Shown here piece by piece: positions 1 to 7,034 of a stretch of 52,061 bases of DNA; within the stretch, counting starts at the first letter, position 1, and the number at the start of each line of letters is the position of its first letter. Below the pieces are notes generated by a model. That model searched no databases, had not been told where the DNA came from, and was given only the letters and a program-made list of their open reading frames with translations. Both the position numbers and the translations under genes were made by a program. The stretch comes from Blastomonas sp. CACIA14H2 (GTDB lineage Bacteria; Pseudomonadota; Alphaproteobacteria; Sphingomonadales; Sphingomonadaceae). Location: contig AYSC01000030.1 of NCBI GenBank assembly GCA_000503195.1, forward strand, positions 1-52,061, read 5' to 3'.

Positions 1-74
1 GATTAGCGCAACGCTGGCGTTCCAGGCCCCCTCTCCCAGCTTCGACTAGGCAGCGAGCTGCCAAGTCTTCGCAA

Positions 75-98
75 CCCTCTCCCTCGTGGGGGAGAGGG
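75..98. repeat. GC-rich stem-loop upstream of the Fe-S carrier gene
   Basis: CCCTCTCCC at 75-83 pairs perfectly with GGGAGAGGG at 90-98 around a 6-base loop. It resembles the 'ctctccc...gggagag' intergenic palindromes common in sphingomonads. The run AAAA follows on the plus strand; a terminator role for an upstream gene is possible but there is no clear T-run. Bases 1-74 contain no gene I can support. Confidence 0.5.
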
Positions 99-120
99 GT
101 AAAATGTGAGGAAGAGACTA

Positions 121-474
121 ATGACCACCACCACCCGTGCCCGTCCCGCTGCGCTGACGCTGACGCCTTCGGCCGAAGCGCGCATCGCGCATCTGATGGC
201 GAATGCGCCCGAAGGAGCGATCGGGGTGAAGCTGTCGACGCCGCGCCGCGGCTGTTCGGGGCTCGCCTATTCGGTTGATTATGTCACCGAGGAGGTGAAG
301 TTCGACGAGAAGATCGAGACCCCCGGCGGCACCTTCTATGTCGATGGCGGATCGGTGCTCTATCTGATCGGTTCGACCATGGACTGGGTCGAGGACGATT
401 TCACCGCCGGCTTCGTGTTCAATAACCCCAATGCCAAGGGCAGCTGCGGCTGCGGCGAGAGCTTCACGGTCTGA
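121..474 (+). CDS. A-type iron-sulfur carrier (IscA/SufA/ErpA family)
   Basis: This 117-residue protein is a HesB/IscA-family A-type carrier, which holds a nascent Fe-S cluster and passes it to apoproteins in the cytoplasm. The three cluster-binding cysteines of the family are present: Cys45 in a GCSGLAY motif and Cys108/Cys110 in the C-terminal SCGCGESF motif. The length is normal for the family. An in-frame GTG lies at 106, but the ATG at 121 is preceded at good distance by AGGAAGAG, so 121 was chosen. In sphingomonads such a gene often closes a suf operon; the window starts too close to see whether suf genes lie upstream. SufA, IscA and ErpA cannot be told apart from this sequence alone. 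Confidence 0.9.
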   Translation: MTTTTRARPAALTLTPSAEARIAHLMANAPEGAIGVKLSTPRRGCSGLAYSVDYVTEEVKFDEKIETPGGTFYVDGGSVLYLIGSTMDWVEDDFTAGFVFNNPNAKGSCGCGESFTV

Positions 475-492
475 AGCCCCGCCGCGCCGGCG

Positions 493-547
493 GTTAGACC
501 CTATTCGCTTTTGATGAAACCAAAAGCTGGGTCTAACTTTCTGTTTT
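493..547. terminator. Two-part stem-loop with T-rich tail, downstream of the Fe-S carrier gene
   Basis: GTTAGACCC (493-501) pairs with GGGTCTAAC (529-537), and an inner CTTTTG (508-513) pairs with CAAAAG (521-526). TTTCTGTTTT follows at 538-547. The arrangement fits a rho-independent terminator for the plus-strand gene ending at 474, though the stem is interrupted. It may equally be a dispersed palindromic element. Confidence 0.5.
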
Positions 548-550
548 GCC

Positions 551-593
551 GTGATTTCCGAGCCGTGAAATGTTCCATTTCACTCGAAATCAC
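551..593. repeat. Nested palindrome abutting the ribB stop codon
   Basis: GTGATTTC (551-558) pairs with GAAATCAC (586-593), and inside it GTGAAATG (565-572) pairs with CATTTCAC (576-583). The element ends one base before the ribB stop codon on the minus strand. It could protect or end the ribB transcript, or be a mobile small palindrome of the kind seen elsewhere in this window. Confidence 0.55.
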
Positions 594-594
594 T

Positions 595-1875
595 CTAGCC
601 CATCGGGATCGGGCGTTCACCGACGATCGACAGGCCATAGCCGTCAAGCGCGACCAGGCTGTGGTGCGAGTTGGTCAGCAATTCCATCTCGTTCACGCCC
701 ATTTCGGTCAGGATCTGCGCGCCGATGCCGTAATCGCGCAATTCCTCCATATCGGGCACCGTCTCGCCCGATTTCATCCGCACCGCGTTGCTCAGGCTGT
801 TGATGCCGTGCCGATTGAGCAGCACGACCAGGCCTGCGCCTTCCTCGCCGATCAGGTCCATCGCCTTGCCCAGCACGCCCGAACGCGGCCCCGTCTCGCC
901 GAAAATGTCGGAGAACGGGCTCAGCACGTGCATGCGCACCAGGGTCGGCTTGTCGGGATCGACATGGCCCTTTTGCAGCACGATCTGCTCGTTCTTCTCG
1001 GCCTTGTTGTAGAAGACGATCGCCTTCCACTCGCCACCGTGACGGCTGGTGAAGCGCGCCTCGGCGCGGCGCTCGACCAGATGGTCGTGGCGCCGGCGAT
1101 ACGCGATCAGATCGCGGATCGTGCCGATCTTCATGCCGTGGATGTGCGCGAACTCGATCAGGTCGTCGAGCCGCGCCATGGTGCCGTCGTCGTTCATGAT
1201 CTCGCAGATCACGCCCGAGGGGTTGAGGCCGGCGAGCCGCGACACGTCCACCGCCGCCTCGGTATGCCCTGCGCGCACCAGCACGCCGCCATCGCGCGCC
1301 ATCAGCGGGAAGACATGGCCGGGGGTGACGATCTCCTCTGGCCCCTTGCTGGGGTCGATCGCGACGGTGACGGTGCGCGAACGGTCCGCCGCGCTGATCC
1401 CGGTGGTGACACCGTCGCGTGCTTCGATCGAGACGGTGAACGCGGTTTCGTGCCGCGTGCCGTTGTTGCGCGACATGAGGTTGAGGCCAAGCTGTTCGAC
1501 CCGGTCGCGCGTCATGGCGAGGCAGATCAGCCCGCGACCATATTTGGCCATGAAGTTGATCGCGTCGGGCGTCGCCATCTGTGCGGGGATGATGAGATCG
1601 CCCTCGTTCTCGCGGTCCTCGTCATCGACCAGGATGTACATGCGCCCGTTGCGCGCCTCGTTGATGATCTCTTCGGCCGTGGCCATCACCCCGGCAGGAT
1701 CGCGCGAGAGATAGCGCTCGAGCTTGCCGAGCGTCTCGGCGGTGGGGTTCCAGTCGGGTTCGCCCAGCTTGCGCAGCGAATTGGCGTGCAGGCCGGCGGC
1801 GCGCGCCAGCCCGGCGCGGCTTTCCTGGCCGGTTTCGATGATTTCGACAATGCGTTCGATCAGCTGTGCAGACAT
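595..1875 (-). CDS. ribB: RibB: 3,4-dihydroxy-2-butanone-4-phosphate synthase with degenerate GTP cyclohydrolase II domain
   Basis: The protein (426 aa) converts ribulose 5-phosphate into 3,4-dihydroxy-2-butanone 4-phosphate for riboflavin synthesis. The synthase domain (about residues 65-265) has the acidic motif DDEDRENEGD at 84-93 and later PGHVFPL and HTEAAVD. The C-terminal part (about 275-426) has the fold of GTP cyclohydrolase II, but the zinc-binding cysteines expected as C-X2-GD-X8-C-X-C are absent: the region reads SPFSDIFGETGPRSG. It should therefore lack cyclohydrolase activity, as in the RibBX-type proteins known from Proteobacteria. The first 60 residues are an extra helical domain resembling a small HTH (AGLARAAGLHANSLRKL). 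AAAGGAT precedes the ATG at 1875. It is the last gene after ribD and ribE. Confidence 0.9.
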   Translation of the reverse strand: MSAQLIERIVEIIETGQESRAGLARAAGLHANSLRKLGEPDWNPTAETLGKLERYLSRDPAGVMATAEEIINEARNGRMYILVDDEDRENEGDLIIPAQMATPDAINFMAKYGRGLICLAMTRDRVEQLGLNLMSRNNGTRHETAFTVSIEARDGVTTGISAADRSRTVTVAIDPSKGPEEIVTPGHVFPLMARDGGVLVRAGHTEAAVDVSRLAGLNPSGVICEIMNDDGTMARLDDLIEFAHIHGMKIGTIRDLIAYRRRHDHLVERRAEARFTSRHGGEWKAIVFYNKAEKNEQIVLQKGHVDPDKPTLVRMHVLSPFSDIFGETGPRSGVLGKAMDLIGEEGAGLVVLLNRHGINSLSNAVRMKSGETVPDMEELRDYGIGAQILTEMGVNEMELLTNSHHSLVALDGYGLSIVGERPIPMG

Positions 1876-1933
1876 GGGAATATCCTTTCGGACATTCCGA
1901 TATCACATCGCAGTGTGAGCCTGAAGCGGAAAA

Positions 1934-2548
1934 TCACATCGAAAGCGATTTTACCTCGTTCATCCGCATCAGATAGCGCGCGAGCACGTCGATCTCCAGA
2001 TTGACCGGATCGCCGGGCTGCAGATCGCCCAGCGTGGTCATCTCCCAGGTGTGCGGGATGATGTTGAGGCCGAAATGGACAGTGCCATCGCTCTGGTCGG
2101 CATGCGAATTGACGGTGAGCGACACGCCATCCACCGTGATCGATCCCTTGGCCGCGATATAGGGCGCAAGCGCGGCGGGCGCGGCGATGGTGAAGCGGAT
2201 CGAATCGCCTTCGGCCTCGCGCGCGGCCACGGTGCCGACGCCGTCGACATGACCGGTGACGAGATGCCCGCCCAGTTCGTCGCCGATCCTGAGCGCGCGT
2301 TCGAGGTTCAGCCGCTTGCCCTGCACCCAGCGGTTCGCGGCGGTCTTGCTCACGGTCTCGGCGGAAATATCGACGGTGAACCAGTCATCTCCCTTGCTGG
2401 TCACGGTCAGGCACGCGCCCGAACAGGCGATCGACGCGCCTATGGCAACACCGGCCATGTCATAGCTGCAGCGGATGCGCGCGTGCAGGTCGCCGCGCTG
2501 CTCGGCATGCTCGATCGTGCCGATATCGGTGATGATGCCTGTGAACAT
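1934..2548 (-). CDS. ribE: Riboflavin synthase alpha chain
   Basis: RibE (204 aa) performs the last step of riboflavin synthesis, dismutating two molecules of 6,7-dimethyl-8-ribityllumazine. The family start MFTGIITDIG is intact, and the two homologous lumazine-binding barrels follow (about residues 1-95 and 96-195), the second containing the GSITVDGVSLTVN motif. A TTG lies in frame at 2563, but GAGGA at 2558-2562 is well spaced for the ATG at 2548, which also matches the conserved N-terminus. It lies 24 bases after ribD and 58 bases before ribB, so the three are probably cotranscribed. Its substrate comes from ribH, which is located separately at 25.6 kb. Confidence 0.93.
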   Translation of the reverse strand: MFTGIITDIGTIEHAEQRGDLHARIRCSYDMAGVAIGASIACSGACLTVTSKGDDWFTVDISAETVSKTAANRWVQGKRLNLERALRIGDELGGHLVTGHVDGVGTVAAREAEGDSIRFTIAAPAALAPYIAAKGSITVDGVSLTVNSHADQSDGTVHFGLNIIPHTWEMTTLGDLQPGDPVNLEIDVLARYLMRMNEVKSLSM

Positions 2549-2572
2549 GAAATGGGTCCTCAATGCGGCGGG

Positions 2573-3556
2573 TCAGCGCACCCGCTGGTAGCTTTCCATC
2601 CGGTCCTTGCCAAGCAGCCGCGTGTCGTCGAGCCGCCAGCGTCCATGCGCGCTCGCCAGAACGTCCAGAGCGATATCGCCCAAGGCCGCCATGCCGCGCC
2701 CGATCAGCACCGGCGCGCGATAGAGCAGCAGCCGGTCGACCATGTCGCGCGCCAGAAACGCGGCGGCGACTTCCGCCCCGCCTTCGACCATCAGCCAGTC
2801 GGTTCCGTCCAGCGTCGCGATGTCCTCGGGTGCGGCGATGCCGGTCCAGCCCGGCGGCGCATCGCCCATCCGGCTCAGCAGCACGCGGCGGGGGGAGCGC
2901 TGCTCGAGCCCGGGCAGGCGCACATCGAGTTTCGGCGCATCGGCGCGGAAGGTGCCGCCGCCGACGAGGATGGCGTCATGCTGCGCGCGCTCGCCATGCG
3001 CATGCGCGCGCGCGGCATCGCCGGTGATCCAGCGGCTGGTGCCATCGGCCAGCGCGATCTGCCCGTCGAGCGAGGTGGCAAGCTTGAGCGTGACGAACGG
3101 GCGGCAGAGTGTCTGGCGCGTGAGGAAGCCGGCGAGGCTGGCGCGCGCTTCGCTTTCCAGCACACCGGTCTCGACCGCGATGCCCGCCGCGCGCAGCCGC
3201 TCGATCCCGGCGCCATTGGTGCGTGGATCGGGGTCCTGCACCGCGACGACGACGCGCGATACGCCGCTGGCGATCAGCAGGTCGGCACAGGCGGGGCCGC
3301 GCTGGCTCCGGTGCGCGCAGGGTTCGAGCGTGACATAGGCGGTGGCTCCGCGCGCTGCGTCTACCGCCTGGTCGAGCGCCATGGCCTCGCCGTGCGGACG
3401 GCCGCCGCGATCGGTCCAGCCGCGACCGATGACGCGATCATCGCGCACCAGAATGCATCCGACCGACGGATTGGGGCTCGACAAGGCCCGGCCCCGGCCC
3501 GCCAGCGCGATGGCGGCGCGCATCCAGTCGGCATCGGACCGCGCGGCTGGGATCAC
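2573..3556 (-). CDS. ribD: Bifunctional diaminohydroxyphosphoribosylaminopyrimidine deaminase / 5-amino-6-(5-phosphoribosylamino)uracil reductase
   Basis: RibD (327 aa) deaminates and then reduces the pyrimidine intermediate of riboflavin synthesis. The N-terminal deaminase domain carries the zinc-site residues His55 and Glu57 (PHGEAMAL) and Cys80/Cys90 (EPCAHRSQRGPAC). The C-terminal reductase domain begins near residue 145 (VTLKLATSLDGQIA) with NADPH-binding VEGGAEV near 270. The chosen start is a GTG at 3556 that overlaps the stop of the upstream gene (GTGA), implying translational coupling; the ATG at 3523 would shorten the protein by only 11 residues. No riboswitch was recognised ahead of the group. 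Confidence 0.9.
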   Translation of the reverse strand: MIPAARSDADWMRAAIALAGRGRALSSPNPSVGCILVRDDRVIGRGWTDRGGRPHGEAMALDQAVDAARGATAYVTLEPCAHRSQRGPACADLLIASGVSRVVVAVQDPDPRTNGAGIERLRAAGIAVETGVLESEARASLAGFLTRQTLCRPFVTLKLATSLDGQIALADGTSRWITGDAARAHAHGERAQHDAILVGGGTFRADAPKLDVRLPGLEQRSPRRVLLSRMGDAPPGWTGIAAPEDIATLDGTDWLMVEGGAEVAAAFLARDMVDRLLLYRAPVLIGRGMAALGDIALDVLASAHGRWRLDDTRLLGKDRMESYQRVR

Positions 3557-3903
3557 TCGGTGTCCATGCCCAGCTGTTCGGCGAGGCGGCGATATTGCGC
3601 CTTGCGCTCTTCCTCGCGCTTCAGCCGCTCGGCCTCGCGCTTTTCCTTGAGCAGCTGGTTCGCCTCGATCTCCTGGCGGATCTGCTCGTCGCTGCGCCCG
3701 GGCTCGAGGCTGGTCACCCAGGTGATCTCGGGCCGCTTCCACTGCACCTCGAAACCCGATTCGCTGATGAACGCGCCGAAGATCGCGATGGTGCAGGCCG
3801 CCGACAGCGCGAGAAAGCGCCATTTATGCTCCTGCTGGTCGAACCAGTAAGCCTTGAGGTCCGATGCAGCGCGCACCGGCGATATGTCGCGAAAGAATCC
3901 CAT
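3553..3903 (-). CDS. Hypothetical small single-pass membrane protein upstream of ribD
   Basis: Family not recognised. The 116-residue product has one hydrophobic stretch at about residues 31-50 (WRFLALSAACTIAIFGAFI), a following soluble segment, and a strongly charged Lys/Arg/Glu helix (about 75-110) likely to be a coiled coil. The ATG at 3903 is preferred over the TTG at 3912. The gene overlaps ribD by a GTGA junction, so the two are co-translated, but nothing in the sequence links it to flavin chemistry. It may be the leader gene of the riboflavin transcript, 44 bases after the CHAT gene. Confidence 0.7.
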   Translation of the reverse strand: MGFFRDISPVRAASDLKAYWFDQQEHKWRFLALSAACTIAIFGAFISESGFEVQWKRPEITWVTSLEPGRSDEQIRQEIEANQLLKEKREAERLKREEERKAQYRRLAEQLGMDTE

Positions 3904-3947
3904 GCCGGTCAAGATAGGCGCTTGCGTCCGTCTTGACCAGTGCGGGG

Positions 3948-6900
3948 CTATTTCACCAGAGGCTTCGTCCCATCGCCGAGCAGGATGAACGCCGCCCAGT
4001 AATAGGGATGCGAGGTCAGCGGATCGTCCATCGCGGCGCGCTGCGCCCTGGCGAGCGATTCGTTCATCGCGGTGCCGGGGCTTGCCTTGAACAGCGAGGA
4101 GATCAGATTCTCGGTCGCGTTGAAATCATCGGGCACCGGCCAGTGGCTCGCCAGCACCGAGCGTGCTCCGGCGCCGACGAACGCGCGGACCAGACCATCG
4201 AGCGCGAAATTGCCCCCGGTCTCGATCCCCGCCTCGCGCGAGGCCGAAACGGTCGCCAGTCCCGCGGTGTCGCAGGCCGAGAGGATCACGAGATCGGCAT
4301 CGAGCTTCAGGTCGAATATTTCCTTGAAGCTCAGCAGCCCGTCCGAGCTCGCATCGCCGAACGAGGTGACCAGCGCCGGGCGCGCGGGGCATTCGGGGCG
4401 CGGCGCGGTGACGAGACCGTGCGTCGCAAAGTGCAGGATGCGATAGTCGTCGAGATCGTCGCGGCCGAGCAAGGCGGTGTCGCTGAAGCTCTGCTGCGTG
4501 ATCACATTGGCGCGGCCGGCCCCCAGCACGCTTTGCGCGAGCTTGAGTTCGGCGGGCGAGATCGGGTCCATCCAGGTCGCGACCGGCCATTCGCAATCGG
4601 CATCGCGCTGCGCCGAGGCTAGCTGGATGCGGTCGGGTGGCGGAGCATTCTCGCCCACGCCGAGATAGGTCTGCTTGCCGCGCGCGGGCGCAATGGTGCG
4701 CACATCGGCGAACGAGCGCGGCGACACCGCGATCGAGAAGCGCCGGTCGCGCCCGAACCACGCGACGCCGGTAAAGTCGAACGGGTCCGAGTCGATCGCG
4801 GCCGAACGCTCGAGATAGGCATCGACGCCCTTCTGGTCCTCGACCAGCAGCCCCGGCGGCAGCTGCAGCAACGCGCCATCGGGTTCGTAGACGAGATGCT
4901 CGATGCTGGCGAGGTCCTGCTTCAGGCCGGGGAACAGCGCTTCGTACAGCTTGCGCGCCTCGACGACGTCGAACGGATAGTTGGTCGGCTGGCCGTTCTC
5001 GATCACCACGATCGAATCGCGCAGCTTGGCGACGGTCTTGTCGAGATCGGCGCGGGTCAGCGCGATGCTGACCGTGCGCACCCTGTCCGCAGTGATCAGC
5101 TGGCCATAGACCTTCTGCCCGACAAAGCTGACCTTGTAATAGCCTTCGCGGGGGCCGAGCAGCTTCTGCAGCTCCGCCAGCGTCACCGATGTCGGCGAGA
5201 GCACGCGATATTGCGAATACTGGCCCAGCCGCGATTGCAGCGCGGTCTGCTCGTTCTGCTGCGTGGTCAGCGATTCGCGCGCGAGCGCCAGGGTCGCCAG
5301 ATCGTCGGGCGTCGGGGTGGGCAGCGCTTCGAGCCGCTGGATCTCGGCGCTGGTGCGCGCGATCTCGCGGGTGCGGGTCACCGCCAGGCGGAACAGCGCC
5401 GATGCCTCGTCATTGCCTTCGGAAAGCTCGCGCGCCAGCACCGCCTGGGTCTGCGCGACGCCGGGGCGCTGGAGCAACTGGCTCGCGTTGAACATGCGCG
5501 CGGCCACCGATGGATCGCTATCGGCACGCGTGGCGAGCTGGGCGAAATAAGGCCCCAGCATTTCCTTCATCGCGGCACGTGCGCTCGGCACGGCCTCGCC
5601 CTCGGCGACGATCTCGTCATACAGCGCGATCGAGGCCTCGGCCTCGCCCCGCCGCGCCAGGAAGGCCGCGAGCCGTCCCTTGGCGCTGAGCAGGCCGGGC
5701 GATTGCGGATAGTCGAGCTTGTAGATGTCGAGCGCCTCGGTCAGGCCCGCGCGCGCGCCGACAAAGTCGCCGCGCGATTCCTGGATCAGTGCGCGCTGCG
5801 TCGCCACTTCGGCGCGCAGCCAGCCGGTCGAGCTGATCCGGCCGTTGCGCACGGCGACGATCGTGTCGATGCCCTGTTGCAGCGCGGCCAGCGCCGCGTC
5901 GCTCTGCCCGGCAAGCCGCAGCGCGGTGCCGCGCAGCAGCAGCGCCTGGCCGTCGAGAATCTGCGCGCGCTCGGGCCCGGTCAGGCTCGAATCGACCCCG
6001 CCGAGCCGCTTGAGGCCCGAATTCTCGCGATTGATCTGGTCGGCGAGCATCTTGGTGATCTCGCCCTGCGACAGCCGCGTCTCGCCGACCATCTCGGTAT
6101 CGATCGACACCGGGCGGTCGAGCACCTGGAGCGCCCCTTGCGGGTTGCGCTGGTTGATCGCATCGATCGCGCGGAAGTTGCGGATCATCCGCTGGGTGAC
6201 GCCGTCGCTGGCCGCGACCAGCCGGTCGGCGCGCGCGAACAGCGCGCCGGCGGTGGCGAAATCGCCCATATTGGACAGCTGCAGCGCCTGATTGGCAAGG
6301 AACTCGGCGCTGCGCTCGCTGCCGCCCTGCTCGCGCGCGGCGAGCGTCTCGAAAAACTCGGCGGATTCGGCATAGGCGCCGTAATTGTTGCGGATATAGG
6401 CCTCGACGCGTGCCGATTCCTCGTCGAGCGTGCCCGCCTGGATGCGCGCAAAGGCGGCGGGATCGCTGACCTGGGTGGTGGCAACGTCGACCGTGCCGGG
6501 CACCGCGCGGTCGGTGACCAGTGCCGCCAGCGCCAGCTTGAGCGCCGAATCATAACCCGAAAGCCCCTCGGCGACGAACACCGTGTCGCCGCGGACGGCA
6601 GCATAGATGCGGTAATCGACGCCCGCCCTGGGATCGCGACATTCGATGACGCTCGCGCCGCCGGTGGTCTCGACCTCGGTCACCTGCTTCTCGCCGCAGG
6701 ACAGGCGGGTCTTGGCCGCTTCCAGATACTGCGCCAACCGGTCACCCTCGCCGCCGCGCAGCGCATAGAGCGAGGCGACCGGGCTCGCGGCGTCGCGGCA
6801 CACCACGCGATAGCCGCGATCGAACATGCTGGTGAGCGCAGGATCGGTCGGGCGATATTGCGCAGTGCACAGCACGCCCGCCGAGCCGACGCGGAAGCTG

Positions 6901-7034
6901 TCGCGCAGCGCGATCGATTCCTGTCCCTGCGCAAGGGCGGGCGAGCCGAGGCCGGCGGCCAGCGCGAGCAGCGCGGTGCCGCCATGGCGCAAGGCGCGGG
7001 CAAACGCGGGCTGGAACGACAGGGGGCGGATCAT
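3948..7034 (-). CDS. Exported TPR-CHAT protein (caspase-like peptidase), coupled to two-partner secretion genes
   Basis: The 1028-residue protein starts with a signal peptide (about 1-35, ending ALA-Q), so it should act in the periplasm or beyond. Residues about 200-480 are helical repeats of TPR type (ALFARAD, DAALAALQQGID, EAEASIALYDEI). The C-terminal third (about 690-1028) is a CHAT domain, a clan CD caspase-like peptidase fold, with the expected catalytic pair: His872 in HFATHG and Cys921 in LSACDTAG, followed by VLASHWPV. The start ATG overlaps the end of the giant exoprotein frame (ATGA), so it is translated as the third gene of the tpsB-tpsA-CHAT operon. The likely role, by context, is processing or regulating the secreted TpsA adhesin; the substrate is unknown. 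Confidence 0.88.
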   Translation of the reverse strand: MIRPLSFQPAFARALRHGGTALLALAAGLGSPALAQGQESIALRDSFRVGSAGVLCTAQYRPTDPALTSMFDRGYRVVCRDAASPVASLYALRGGEGDRLAQYLEAAKTRLSCGEKQVTEVETTGGASVIECRDPRAGVDYRIYAAVRGDTVFVAEGLSGYDSALKLALAALVTDRAVPGTVDVATTQVSDPAAFARIQAGTLDEESARVEAYIRNNYGAYAESAEFFETLAAREQGGSERSAEFLANQALQLSNMGDFATAGALFARADRLVAASDGVTQRMIRNFRAIDAINQRNPQGALQVLDRPVSIDTEMVGETRLSQGEITKMLADQINRENSGLKRLGGVDSSLTGPERAQILDGQALLLRGTALRLAGQSDAALAALQQGIDTIVAVRNGRISSTGWLRAEVATQRALIQESRGDFVGARAGLTEALDIYKLDYPQSPGLLSAKGRLAAFLARRGEAEASIALYDEIVAEGEAVPSARAAMKEMLGPYFAQLATRADSDPSVAARMFNASQLLQRPGVAQTQAVLARELSEGNDEASALFRLAVTRTREIARTSAEIQRLEALPTPTPDDLATLALARESLTTQQNEQTALQSRLGQYSQYRVLSPTSVTLAELQKLLGPREGYYKVSFVGQKVYGQLITADRVRTVSIALTRADLDKTVAKLRDSIVVIENGQPTNYPFDVVEARKLYEALFPGLKQDLASIEHLVYEPDGALLQLPPGLLVEDQKGVDAYLERSAAIDSDPFDFTGVAWFGRDRRFSIAVSPRSFADVRTIAPARGKQTYLGVGENAPPPDRIQLASAQRDADCEWPVATWMDPISPAELKLAQSVLGAGRANVITQQSFSDTALLGRDDLDDYRILHFATHGLVTAPRPECPARPALVTSFGDASSDGLLSFKEIFDLKLDADLVILSACDTAGLATVSASREAGIETGGNFALDGLVRAFVGAGARSVLASHWPVPDDFNATENLISSLFKASPGTAMNESLARAQRAAMDDPLTSHPYYWAAFILLGDGTKPLVK

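Noticed and set aside
511-2004. Plus-strand open frame across ribB
   Set aside because: His/Arg/Asp-rich nonsense opposite a conserved enzyme; also starts inside palindromes.
3557-3947. FMN riboswitch for the rib genes
   Set aside because: The conserved FMN-element boxes were not seen; the space upstream of ribD is occupied by another gene.
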